This document shows, piece by piece, positions 8,988-19,000 of a stretch of 64,000 nucleotides of DNA (positions within the stretch are counted from its first letter, which is position 1; every line of letters begins with the position of its first letter). Source of the DNA: a virus; IMG/VR virus record IMGVR_UViG_3300029893_000001, positions 186,001-250,000 of that record; one strand, given 5' to 3'. The notes beneath the pieces are model-generated. The model saw nothing but the letters and a program-made list of their open reading frames with translations. It searched no databases and had not been told where the DNA came from. The position numbers and the translations under genes are program-made.

Positions 8988-10498
8988 GGCATTTCCTCGT
9001 AGAATCCCTGAACCCAACCCCGAACAGCGCCGGTGTCACCCCCGGTCCCCGTACAGATGAACGTTACCGAGAATGAGCTATCCACCGGAACATCAACCTC
9101 AGCAGTAACCATGTGGTCAGGATCAACCTCAGATACTCGATACACGTTGAAAGGGACAGACATATCAGATCTAAAGGTGAAGTTCATAGGTCCAGCAGAA
9201 GTGGAAACGTTCTCAAACTGAAGCGAAAGGCGCACCAAGCGACAATGAGGAGGAACGGCTTCTAAAGAATCCCCATCTGGATTGATGGTGCGTGTAATGT
9301 CAGTTCCTGGCGTTATCAGGCTTCCGCCGGCATTGTGGATTTTACCTTGTGTTGAAGCCCCAGAAAGACCTGCAGAAGACTCAAAGGCCAAGGCGGTATA
9401 TCCACCAGACTTCCTAAAAGGAAGAGGTGTCATCGTACCGCTGTTGTCGTACAGGCGTACGGCACCCATATACAATGCCGGAGCAGATGCATCCGTGGTC
9501 GGCCAGGGAACAGGAAGGTCGAATGACGAAGAAGGGCGACCCCTATCATCAGAGTCGTCAGAAATTGGAGCTACGTTTGTAAGCACCATTGAGGTGTGGC
9601 CACAATTTCTGGTTGGGCGGTAAGCGTAGATATAGTACCACCTATTCACCTGAAGAGTCAGGCTAGCCGGTTTGTCAGTGTTAGGATTGATTTGTGGACG
9701 GTTAATGGTGCTCTGCTGTGTGGTTGCTCCGATGGGGCTGTGGTAACCTCCCATCCGAACCCAATTTTGGGCCACACTGATGGTGGCACCATTACTCGAC
9801 ATAGCAATTGGCTTGTCGAAGCCATCCTGATTATCATTCTGAATGAATGACCTTCCAGGAGAACAATAGGAGAAGAGCTTCCTAAGGTCCAGAATCTTAT
9901 TGCCTGAAGCAGTCAAGTCTCCAGGGGTAATTAAGATTCCACAAACAGGAAGCCAAGCCGGGTCCGGTTGAAGAGCTGGAAGCCTTGCACTGTCCAACGC
10001 AGCAGGAGTCCCGGAGCGAATGCGAAATTTCAAGTTTGACGAAACTGTCTTCGGAACGACTGTGGGTACGAGCGCACGTGTAGGACCGATGGCCGTAAGT
10101 ACCTGACGAGTTTCGGTCGCAGTAATCTCTTCTGCGGAAACCTCCAACAAATCCCACCTGTACAGAGAAGAGTGGGGCAAAGGCAAGGTCACATTAGTAG
10201 AAGAGGTAAGCGATGCCAATCGATATCTGTTGTTAAACGTAAGGTCACCACCAAACGAGAAAATGCCCATTCCCGGTGTGATATCCAAGGACAAATTTGT
10301 CGCAGAACCGTTTACGAGCAACCCAGTCAAAATGGCGCCAGCAGTAATCTGCCCAGCCACCCCTGAGCCAGCTAGAAATGTGGCCCCAAACATGGCCTCA
10401 AGAGCCCTGTTCAGGTCCTGGCTTCGCCAGTCCTGAGCAGCGGAGACGTCCTCGTTAAAGACAACCTCGTTGTCATTGAGAATGATTTTCTTAGACAT
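8984..10498 (-). CDS. Virion fibre/adhesin-like protein
   Basis: 504 residues, rich in Ser, Thr, Asn and Gly with beta-strand periodicity, as in tail-fibre or baseplate-attached proteins. The N-terminus (residues about 60-110) carries LDITPGMGIFSFGG, the segment shared with its neighbours. The C-terminal domain (about 390-504) ends with TGAVRGWVQGFYEE, a compact beta-sandwich-like pattern that may be the receptor-facing head. ATG start at 10498; 12-base gap to the upstream 747-residue gene. No enzyme motif is seen. Confidence 0.6.
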   Translation of the reverse strand: MSKKIILNDNEVVFNEDVSAAQDWRSQDLNRALEAMFGATFLAGSGVAGQITAGAILTGLLVNGSATNLSLDITPGMGIFSFGGDLTFNNRYRLASLTSSTNVTLPLPHSSLYRWDLLEVSAEEITATETRQVLTAIGPTRALVPTVVPKTVSSNLKFRIRSGTPAALDSARLPALQPDPAWLPVCGILITPGDLTASGNKILDLRKLFSYCSPGRSFIQNDNQDGFDKPIAMSSNGATISVAQNWVRMGGYHSPIGATTQQSTINRPQINPNTDKPASLTLQVNRWYYIYAYRPTRNCGHTSMVLTNVAPISDDSDDRGRPSSSFDLPVPWPTTDASAPALYMGAVRLYDNSGTMTPLPFRKSGGYTALAFESSAGLSGASTQGKIHNAGGSLITPGTDITRTINPDGDSLEAVPPHCRLVRLSLQFENVSTSAGPMNFTFRSDMSVPFNVYRVSEVDPDHMVTAEVDVPVDSSFSVTFICTGTGGDTGAVRGWVQGFYEEMP

Positions 10499-10510
10499 GG
10501 AATTCCGCTA

Positions 10511-12754
10511 TCAAGTAAAGGCTCCGTTATCCCAGACACCAGCGTCAAAGACAAATGCCGACGCTCCAAGCCCAGCCCCGTCAGTCACATATGTCGTAAT
10601 GAGCCCCTTACACTGACCAGACACAACGACCTGCCACTTAATCAAAGGGGGGACAATGGCACTCAAGTCAATCGTATAGTTAGGTAATACGAAGCCGCCC
10701 AAATCCACCCAATCCGACCAAGATCCGGCACCGTCAAAGTACCGAGCAAAAAGCTGAAAATCGCGGTCTGGCTCGATCGGAGTGAATCTAATTGCAACAG
10801 GATTGCTATCATGGGGACGAACAGCCATCGGCCGTCCCACATAAACGTCAAATCTGTCCAAGCCCTCGAAGATCTTCCTCATCTTTGTCGAAGAAGGATC
10901 TAGGGAGGGTGAGGTTGAATCGTCCGTCCATTCCGTAGAAATGAATTTGGGCCGATCGAAGTCGTCGACCCAAAAGTTGAACAAGAATCCAGGACGATAG
11001 ATCAACGTGCCCTCGGCCAACGCCATTGCACCTGCAGCATGCTTCGTAACAGAAGGAAGATGCATACTAGTACTGATTGGCCTAATATCCTCCAAACTAC
11101 AAACTTGCAAACCATCCCAAATAACCTCAACAACGGGCAAGATGTCTGCCAGCGCAGAGGTAGCCTCGGGCGTTACATCCCCAAAAATAGCGATGGACGC
11201 ATCGGGCCCGCTAGCGACGTTGTTGGTAACGATGTAGTTTGTTATGGACGCAAATTCATTGGTAGTGAACCTGAACTGCTGGGATTCTTCGCTGCAGGTT
11301 CCAGGTAAATTGTTGATCCAAGTACTGTCGAATGTCACCGTCTCAGTGACAATCGACCCAGAAGAGTCGGTGCCAGTAATCTGAATCTGAACGTTCAGAG
11401 TGGCGCCAGGGACAGCATTCTGAAGACCTACTTTTAGACGAGCAGGAGAACCTCTTAGTGCCTGATCGAACGACTGAAGCGTGAAGCCCAAGTCGGTTAG
11501 GCGCTTGTAACAAGCGCAGGTTTGAGGGTATCTTTGAAAGAATCCGTCAGAGTCCAGGTAGACGATAAATCGTTGAGGGATTGGGCTAGCATCTTCAAAC
11601 GTGAACTCCAAGTCCACAATTTGGTCCACAACAATCCCACCTGAAATTAAGGTCTCCCGGTCCGAAGGCTGCTTGAACGTCAGACTAGTCAGTGGAACAC
11701 CGGTTGGGGGTTCTGCAGCGTCGGTCGACATGTAGTAGATAGTTAGATCCGTGCCTCCAACATATTGGTCGTTGGGGAGCAAAAAGACGATATTCTTCCG
11801 CGGCAGAGTAACGGGCGCGTAGTCAAACGTCTTTGTGGCTGCGTCGGTGCAACGCAAAACCTGTGTTGGGAACTTTGTGGTCTCAAAGTAGTACGCGTTC
11901 AGGATTCCTGTAATAGAACCAGTGACGTCCACACTAACAGCTCCGGAGAGAATCGTCTCCTCACAGATCTTCCCCGGAACCTTAGCCATGTCCCTGTCTT
12001 TAGACACGATCATGCCGTGATCTAGGTGAAGTTGGAATAATGTCTGCGAACCGGACGCCGAGATATCGTTGAGCGACATTCCGTGAGGATTCGACGAAGA
12101 AACAACGCCGGAACCCACGAAGCTACGATGTTCGATATCTACAGGAGTAAACCACATACGATTCGTAGATAGCTGGTCCTGGGTCATATCCACGACCAGC
12201 TCTGTGGTGGTTCCTCCTCCAGACACAACCTCCTGCACTGTAATGTGCGCAAGAGGTATAGTTAAAAGCTTCTCGTCAAACGAGAGCGCATCATAGTCAT
12301 TTCTCGTCAGTACCTGAATATAGTCAGAGTCATTCTGCAGGAAATCAACATAGGTATTTGCCAACGTCTCATAGCGAGTAAGACGTGGACCTGCTTCCAG
12401 TTCACTGAACCTGAGGAAAACGACGCTTTTCGTTCCAATGCCACCAGGTACTGCAATACGAGACGCGCCGTTCTCCAGAAAGATTACTTCTCCGCTCGCA
12501 AAAACTGCTGTACCTGGAGATACATCGACCGTAGCAGGGTCTGACGAATTGATGCTAACGACCAGAGGTCGAGTAGTTTCGGAGGGAAGAGCGGTACGAG
12601 GGTCTTCGCTATCTACGATCCCGTACCGGTTCAACGTCGAGTCGATCTCCCCAAACAACAGACGAGTGCGCTTCAGGATTTCGTCAATGAAAGCCTGCCG
12701 CTCGAATTCGAGCAGGTCCAGCGTAATCGGTGCTGCAAGTAAGATTCTACGCAT
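10511..12754 (-). CDS. Large fibre/adhesin-like virion protein
   Basis: 747 residues. The first 50 are helical (an attachment-like N-terminus), then comes VDVSPGTAVFASGEV (about 73-90), the domain start shared with other fibre genes here. Several beta-sandwich-like modules follow; residues 430-540 resemble an Ig-like fold, and the C-terminal 150 residues include another sandwich with WSDWVDLGG. Start ATG 12754, 15 bases after the preceding stop. It is likely part of the same fibre or baseplate-arm complex as the 504- and 612-residue proteins; function is inferred. Confidence 0.6.
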   Translation of the reverse strand: MRRILLAAPITLDLLEFERQAFIDEILKRTRLLFGEIDSTLNRYGIVDSEDPRTALPSETTRPLVVSINSSDPATVDVSPGTAVFASGEVIFLENGASRIAVPGGIGTKSVVFLRFSELEAGPRLTRYETLANTYVDFLQNDSDYIQVLTRNDYDALSFDEKLLTIPLAHITVQEVVSGGGTTTELVVDMTQDQLSTNRMWFTPVDIEHRSFVGSGVVSSSNPHGMSLNDISASGSQTLFQLHLDHGMIVSKDRDMAKVPGKICEETILSGAVSVDVTGSITGILNAYYFETTKFPTQVLRCTDAATKTFDYAPVTLPRKNIVFLLPNDQYVGGTDLTIYYMSTDAAEPPTGVPLTSLTFKQPSDRETLISGGIVVDQIVDLEFTFEDASPIPQRFIVYLDSDGFFQRYPQTCACYKRLTDLGFTLQSFDQALRGSPARLKVGLQNAVPGATLNVQIQITGTDSSGSIVTETVTFDSTWINNLPGTCSEESQQFRFTTNEFASITNYIVTNNVASGPDASIAIFGDVTPEATSALADILPVVEVIWDGLQVCSLEDIRPISTSMHLPSVTKHAAGAMALAEGTLIYRPGFLFNFWVDDFDRPKFISTEWTDDSTSPSLDPSSTKMRKIFEGLDRFDVYVGRPMAVRPHDSNPVAIRFTPIEPDRDFQLFARYFDGAGSWSDWVDLGGFVLPNYTIDLSAIVPPLIKWQVVVSGQCKGLITTYVTDGAGLGASAFVFDAGVWDNGAFT

Positions 12755-12769
12755 ATTTGCCTTCGTTGA

Positions 12770-14608
12770 TCAGAGAGCCAGTAGCCCGCCGTTGAATCTA
12801 GAGTACAAATCTGTCTCTACCTCAAGGTAAGTAAGCCGCAGCCAGTAAGGCTTTGCGAACGCAGAACTAGAACCCCATACGTTCCGACCTGTCACCTTCG
12901 CGATCGTTGCGTGAGAAATGAAAGCCGTGGTCTGGATTCCCCGAATTTCCCAGCTCTCCATATCGATACGACTTCCCGCATTTGGAGTACCTGGAACTAC
13001 CTCAGTGTCGAACATCAAGTGAATTCTACTGATATCTTCGCTTCCCGAAGGAAAATCGATGTTTACTGACGAAGTCACGCCACCAGGCAGAAATACGCCC
13101 CCACGCGGAGGAGGAGGCGGCGGGGGAGCGCCTGGGGGCCGTGTTGTGAATGGAGACATAACGGGATTTGGCTCAAATTGAACGACCATGTAAGTATCAT
13201 TCTGCGGCGTAATCTGAACCCGCCACCCTTCAAAATCCTTAATGTGTGGTATCTCTGGAATGCAGTCGAAGTGTAGGTGAAACTTGCCCTTCTCGTCCGT
13301 GAAAGCTACGAACGTCTTACTCGTTCGTGAGTAGTTCAACCTCCCTGTATCTAGATCCCAAAACAGGAAAGAGTCAGGAGAAAGCGCCACATTGTAGACG
13401 AGATAGTTCTTTCCGGAGTTTTTCTGTCTCAAGATTCGAGAACCCGAAGCATTGTATAGGGATACAACATCGATCTCTTCCACTTCCAGATCCTCAAAAA
13501 ATGATCCAGACAATCGATCGTACAAAAACGGACCGACGTTGTTCTCTGTGAGGGGGATATTAGGAAGAGGTCTAAGCCCTGACTCGTACGCCGGATAAGC
13601 CCTCAAGTACACCTGAGTGGTAGAACCGTCTTCCAATATATCTGGAATTCCTACATCAACCGTCACCTGGTACGTTGTGCGCCCGTCCGGCAAAGCTCCT
13701 ACTGGGAAGGCTTCGGCGACATCGTACTCAAAGAAGCGATAGTTTATGACATCCCCTGGATAAATCGGATGGTCAGAATGCACCACAAACGTGGTAACTG
13801 TTGAAAGTTGCGCCCAAGTTAGAGGGTCCCCAGGAATTGCGGAAGGCAGGGCAAACGGATCGGAAACCTTGTCTATACCTTCAGTGGCAGTACAAACCCA
13901 AGAGGTACCTGAATACGTAGAACCACCCGTTGCAAAGACTTGCGCACGAGCAGCAGAACTGCCGCCGTCAAAGTCAGTAGGTCGACTCCACGAAAATACA
14001 GACACGACCCAAATGCCATTTTCCGTTGGATCTGTCTGGCCTGTAAGCAAAACCCGATTCCCAGAAATCGTCACCACACCGTCGATGGTCAGCTCTCCTA
14101 CTAAAGGCTGATTCGTATCGGCAACGGCAACCACAGAATCCTTCGGGTCCAAGGACCGAACAAAGTCGTCCGGAACATGTGTACTAGACGGTGTGGGAGT
14201 AAACGTGCCATTTAGCTCCAAAGGATGGCCGTAGAGATCCACGGTAGTACCCGCAGGGTACCCCGTAATCAAAGGCTCCGTGAGGGCCAACGTTTTGCCA
14301 TCGTTCAAAACGTCATCAACGAACGCAAATGCTCGCCCATCTAAAAGGAGCTTACTGCCAGGTTGGATCCAAGAGATTATGTCTTCGACGTCAAGGCGGT
14401 CTTTGGTCGCAGAAATCGCAGAAGAAAGTACAGTCTGGTTGTCCGGCAGCCAAATAGGGAGGGGAGATCCGATCTTCCTCGCAAAGCGAAGACGGCCTGA
14501 AAGAAATACGTCTAACGGATGTGCAATTCCCCTCAACTTTAGAAAAGCACTGTTATACGACGGAAGTTTGCCGTTGATGACTTCAAAGATCTTTCGAACT
14601 CTACCCAT
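12770..14608 (-). CDS. Fibre/adhesin-like protein with polyproline hinge
   Basis: 612 residues. The N-terminal 100 residues contain a compact domain with YPAGTTVDLYGHP; residues 145-255 read as a carbohydrate-binding-like beta domain with NRVLLTGQTDPTENGIW, a pattern frequent in phage tail proteins. A run of prolines (PPGAPPPPPPPRGG, about residues 490-505) separates a final beta-sandwich of about 105 residues. ATG at 14608 follows directly on the upstream TGA. The polyproline hinge suggests a flexible tip. No enzymatic motif was found. Confidence 0.6.
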   Translation of the reverse strand: MGRVRKIFEVINGKLPSYNSAFLKLRGIAHPLDVFLSGRLRFARKIGSPLPIWLPDNQTVLSSAISATKDRLDVEDIISWIQPGSKLLLDGRAFAFVDDVLNDGKTLALTEPLITGYPAGTTVDLYGHPLELNGTFTPTPSSTHVPDDFVRSLDPKDSVVAVADTNQPLVGELTIDGVVTISGNRVLLTGQTDPTENGIWVVSVFSWSRPTDFDGGSSAARAQVFATGGSTYSGTSWVCTATEGIDKVSDPFALPSAIPGDPLTWAQLSTVTTFVVHSDHPIYPGDVINYRFFEYDVAEAFPVGALPDGRTTYQVTVDVGIPDILEDGSTTQVYLRAYPAYESGLRPLPNIPLTENNVGPFLYDRLSGSFFEDLEVEEIDVVSLYNASGSRILRQKNSGKNYLVYNVALSPDSFLFWDLDTGRLNYSRTSKTFVAFTDEKGKFHLHFDCIPEIPHIKDFEGWRVQITPQNDTYMVVQFEPNPVMSPFTTRPPGAPPPPPPPRGGVFLPGGVTSSVNIDFPSGSEDISRIHLMFDTEVVPGTPNAGSRIDMESWEIRGIQTTAFISHATIAKVTGRNVWGSSSAFAKPYWLRLTYLEVETDLYSRFNGGLLAL

Positions 14609-15385
14609 TCAACAACACTCTGAGTCAAAAGGAAGCGCAATAGCACGAAGAGCTTGAGCATGAAGAGCTAAACGAGATGGAATATACAGCCCGGAGTCTA
14701 CACGGACGTACGAAGCCCCTCGAATCTCCTCCTCATCGTCATCCTCTAACTGTTCTGGTTGATCGGTTTCTGTTGGGGTTTCTTTTGGCTCTTCACGAGG
14801 CTTTATCTTCGGAATTTTAGGTACTTCTCGAACTGCAGGCTCCTGCACAGCCCGTTCTTCTGGGGCCTCTTCGGACCACGAAGAGATTGCAACCGGAATT
14901 GCAGCGTACAAATGCTTACAAAGAGTTCCGATTCCGCGAGGATTGGTAAATCTGGCTGGGCGCCCGTTGCTGTAGATAATATCGGAACTTCCATAACGAG
15001 AAAGAGCCCACTCACACACATACCTAAAGTAGTTGCAAGAGCAGGAAACCCAGACGGGAGTCTCCGGCCCAGGACGTCCTGGAGCGACTTCTTTCGACCG
15101 AAGGCCAGGTTGCGGCTGACTCGCCCAACAGATGATTACTTTCTTGGGCTTGCCCCGCCTCATGGCTTTGCCAGGATACTGCACGGTGCACTGAACGCGG
15201 AAAAATTGGCGATAGACCGGGCCTAACGCAGAAAGCCTCCGATATTGAGAGGGAGCCTCCCAGTCAGAGGCCTTACCCACTGGACGAATATCCGTACAGC
15301 CACTGCTGTACCCAATTACATTAGGGGCCGTGTTCGCGAGCAAGACCCGCGGAGACAAAGGCCTGAGATTCCCTCGAACTGGCAT
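14609..15385 (-). CDS. CxC...CxH zinc-motif phage protein (copy A)
   Basis: 258 residues. The core carries C115-x-C117-x6-C124-x31-C156-x-H158, with SCSCNYF at the first pair and YSNGRPARFTNPRG before LCKHL. I recall this arrangement from many large-phage virion proteins; it resembles a SWIM-type metal site. A Pro/Glu-rich linker (about 170-225) and an acidic run follow, and the protein ends in CC. Its motif spacing is identical to that of the protein at 62225-62686. Start ATG 15385 is chosen because the longer GTG version would overlap the upstream membrane gene by 50 bases. Metal binding is inferred; the biological role is unknown. Confidence 0.65.
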   Translation of the reverse strand: MPVRGNLRPLSPRVLLANTAPNVIGYSSGCTDIRPVGKASDWEAPSQYRRLSALGPVYRQFFRVQCTVQYPGKAMRRGKPKKVIICWASQPQPGLRSKEVAPGRPGPETPVWVSCSCNYFRYVCEWALSRYGSSDIIYSNGRPARFTNPRGIGTLCKHLYAAIPVAISSWSEEAPEERAVQEPAVREVPKIPKIKPREEPKETPTETDQPEQLEDDDEEEIRGASYVRVDSGLYIPSRLALHAQALRAIALPFDSECC

Positions 15386-15416
15386 CCCGCCCCAAATAAC
15401 CCGCGCTGAACAAGCT

Positions 15417-15719
15417 TCAGATTTCGGGAGACTCCTCGATCCTTTGAAGGATGGCGTCAAGAGCACCCGAGACTGCTACCCCAGCGAACGCGTAAGCTAC
15501 GAGCCCCCGGACGAAAGTAGCCCAATCCCCATGAAAAGGAACGAGGAGCAAATAGGTAATCCAGCCCGAATGAAATCCTACGCAATAAGCACAACTCAGT
15601 AAGTCGCAGAAGAACTTACTTCGGTCTGCAATCCATTGACGTGGCCGCGAAAAGAGTTTGGCGTCCTTAATGCCGAAGGTGATGCCGTACATAACCGCAA
15701 TTGTTAGGAAAAGGGTCAC
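15417..15719 (-). CDS. DUF1360-like small membrane protein
   Basis: 100 residues with three hydrophobic segments (about 2-18, 50-64 and 70-90). The motif LLSCAYCVGFHSGW at about 41-54 matches the Cys-x-x-Cys-x-Gly pattern of DUF1360 proteins found in Bacillus and in several phages; their function is not known. The GTG start at 15719 overlaps the preceding stop (GTGA). The position next to virion proteins leaves open a role in lysis or membrane modification. The family match is by recognition, not by search. Confidence 0.55.
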   Translation of the reverse strand: MTLFLTIAVMYGITFGIKDAKLFSRPRQWIADRSKFFCDLLSCAYCVGFHSGWITYLLLVPFHGDWATFVRGLVAYAFAGVAVSGALDAILQRIEESPEI

Positions 15720-15985
15720 TCCTCTACCTTTACGCTGGGCCCAAAGATCACGGTGCGCTTTTGGAGGTTGAATCCCTTCAGCTCCATACCCTCTGCCTCG
15801 GACTTGTACTTTTCGAGCAAAGAGCTAATCAACGCGTCCAGTTCTGACTGTCGCACCTGTTGTAGTAGAGAAGCTGCAGTCACCGCTTCTCTCGCCGACA
15901 CCACACGTTCGTTCAAGAGCTGAACGCGCAGCAACTCGGTTTCTTCAAGAGGGATTTCAATTTCGTGAGTATTTGTTGAAGTCAT
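15716..15985 (-). CDS. Small coiled-coil protein, unknown
   Basis: 89 residues. Residues 10-65 form a long amphipathic, Leu-rich helix with heptad-like spacing; the C-terminus has short strands. ATG at 15985 (MTSTNTHEIEI) is chosen over a further upstream start that would overlap the end of the large fibre gene. AAGGA lies about 12 bases upstream. Placed right after the 1245-residue fibre gene, it might be a fibre chaperone or trimerisation helper, but this is only a contextual guess. Confidence 0.6.
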   Translation of the reverse strand: MTSTNTHEIEIPLEETELLRVQLLNERVVSAREAVTAASLLQQVRQSELDALISSLLEKYKSEAEGMELKGFNLQKRTVIFGPSVKVEE

Positions 15986-16017
15986 TTTAGGTACATTCCT
16001 TGAGTCGGTAAGAAGTT

Positions 16018-19000
16018 TTACAACGCCGAGTTCTTTATAACACAATGACGAACGGAGGCATGCCAATACGTGTCCTGATTTGCCGATCCGGTCACCTTAA
16101 GTATCACATCACTGGCGCTCACGTCGCCCTGAACAAACCAGTTCACGTCAGTTTGATACGTGTCAATTGCCTTAGCATGTCGAAGCACGGCATTCACACC
16201 ATCGTGGTAGGCCACAATATGAAAAACTTGGCCTAGTTGCTCTGAACCAGAATCGTCCTCAGCAATAACCTGAACTAAAACATCGATCGCCTGGTCGGCG
16301 ACAAGTGTTCGACTCCACAACGTGGTTGCCCCTGCTCCAGCCGGCGTTGTAACGTTCGCAGTTTCAAGACGCGCATCGCTATCCGTGTAGCCGACAGCAG
16401 TCGTTTTTGTGACTCTCTTTTGGTTGTGAGACTCACTCCAGCGCTGCGTAGTTGAACCTAGTGTGTAAGTAGCGTCAGAGTTAGGTAAGAGGTTTTTGTG
16501 GCTGGAAACTGATGTAGTCGTCCACGTCATTGCTGTTCCAGCGCCTGCAACTGCTCGAAGCTGGTCAGCACCAGGACGGTAGAATCCCGTGTCGTTATCG
16601 CTATTAAACGAGTACCCTGGAGCGCCTTCAGAACCAGACGACACCCTAATCGGCACAGTTGTAAGAACTTCTGTCGACGCAAAATTGACACGAAGAGAAC
16701 CGCCTGCACTGATTGCAAGTTGATTTGCTCCTGGGTTATAGAACCCAGTGTCTGGATCGGAGAAGAAGGTGTAAACCGGCTGCGCAGCAGTACCCTGAGC
16801 TGACTGAATCTGCGGAATGCCAACATTGATTAGAAGCCTAGCGATCTCGGTTCCGCCCGCTGAAATGCCCATTGTGTCGGCTGCAATTCTCCAAAGACCT
16901 GTGTTAGGGTCCGAGCTGAACCGAAGCGCCGGCGTCCCAACGGCTCCATCAGCGAGAGCGACGTGGCTGCTGGACTGGACCGCACCGACGTAGAGGTTGC
17001 TCCACTCCACGCCAGGTCCGCCGAGGTTCTGGGTGCCCGACGGCATCCAGTTGCTCGCCAGCGTCGAGTCGACCTCGCCGAAGAGCGCCCGCAGCGTGCC
17101 TTGCACCGAGATCCCGACCTGCTTGGCGCCAGGTCGGTAGAGGCCAGAGGAAACGTCGCTGATGAAGGAGAACGTCGGGGTCGCAGCAGATCCGTCGGTG
17201 CTACGCGTCTGTCCGGTGTTCGTGATGTAGGTCTGCGACACGGCGCCGACCTGAAGATCAAGCAGTCGGTTGTCCGTACCGCCCAGCGTGGTCTCTGTCA
17301 CGTCCACCGTGAGGCCGGTGTACTCGGCAGTGCCACTCTGGTTGACGACAACAGAGAACCGGCCAAAGGTCTGTCGCCCGCTCGACGCCGAGAATGGCGT
17401 ACCGAACGCAGAGTTAGAGAACAGGTGCGCCTCGGTGGCTGTGGCTGTGGTGAGTCGGCTGGTGTACCGGAGACCTACACCATCATTCGCAACTTGGAGT
17501 GTCCACTTCCCCGCCGAACTTCCGACCCCCTGAGCAACAGCGTTGGTATTGATTCGCAACCCAGTATTGTCGTGAGCGAGAACCGCAATCGTGCCTGACG
17601 TCCCAGCCGTGATCTCAGGCTGTCTTGCGTTCGTCCCGTCCCCCGAGTTGAAGAACAGGCTGCGCGTCGCGCTGGCCGTGGATCCTGGAGGTCCAAGGTG
17701 GGCGTTCCCAGTGCTCCCGACGTGGAACATCGAGGAACCGCCCACCAGTAGATCGATGAGCCGGTCGTCGGTACCAGGCGCAAGAGTCTCAGTGACGTTC
17801 AAGCGGATTCCGGTGTAATTGCCGCTCGCCTTGTTTACGTCGATGGCAAAATCAATGCCTACTTCGTCGCCAGTAGCCTCGGCCAATAGACCAGTGAATG
17901 TGGCTGCCCACCATCCGCCAGTTGAAATCGCCACCTGATCGAACGTGGGAAATCCGATCCCCGTATTCGTGTCATCGATGGCCGCAATCGCAGGGTCGTT
18001 GTCAGACCTGTTCCCCGGAGTCACATGGAACTGGATCGCAGTACTCTCGCCTTGCCCTCTGTAGAAAAGCCAGCGGGAAGTCCCAGACAAGGAAACGCCG
18101 ATCACCTCATGCGAAAGGAGGGTCTCCGTGAAGTAGAAGCCGGACGCAATGTCGCGCCCGAACGAGTAGTGCGGCGCCGCAGCTAGACCATTCGTCGCAC
18201 TGTCCCCTGCGCGAACCAGGCCGTCATTTGTGATGTGGAACTTCGAGATGTTCCCCACCAGAAGATCGATCAAGAGATTATCGGTGCCGGGTGCCGACGT
18301 CTCCGTCACATTCAACTTCAACCCGGTGTAATTCCCTGAAGTCGCCTTGTTGACAGTAGTAAAAAGGCTGATCGAGGTCTCGTCACCTGTGGCTGCAACC
18401 AAAGCTTGCTGAATCAGCGCCGCTTGAACCCCTCCGGTCGAAACAGCTAACTGATCGGATGCCGGACGATAGATCCCCGTGTCCGTGTCGCCGGTGAATG
18501 TGACAGCAGGCGCCCCAGCAGATCCGTCGGGGAACCAGATTGGCTGATAGGACACAGTAGCGCTACCCGCGAACTGCATCTTGTCCGCGCCCCCAGCAAG
18601 CACGAACACTCCACCACCTGCGTAGCGCATTCCGGCTGCAGACGTAACTGTGAATCCAAGCCCAGCCACGCCTGGCGATCCTGCGTAGGCGCGGACCGCG
18701 CCATCTCGGGTAACATGCATCCGCGTCGTACCGCCCGTCCGAAGATCGAGAAGACGATTATCAGAGCCTGGGATGCTGGTCTCAGTGACGTCCAAGCGGA
18801 TCCCGGTGTAATTACCACTCGTCGCTTTGTTCACGACAGTCGTGAAAAGAATCGAAGTCTCGTCGCCGGTGGAGTTGTCGAGACTGCGCATGAACGTCGC
18901 AACGTCGGCACCCGCACTAGTGAAGTGAAGCTGATCGGCCCCCACCAGATACATTCCGGTGTTGCCAGCATTGATGAATCCGTGCGCCGCAGCCGCTGCA

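Noticed and set aside
14759-15226. Plus-strand open frame of 155 residues
   Set aside because: It overlaps the CxC...CxH gene in antisense and has no support from RBS, spacing or homology.
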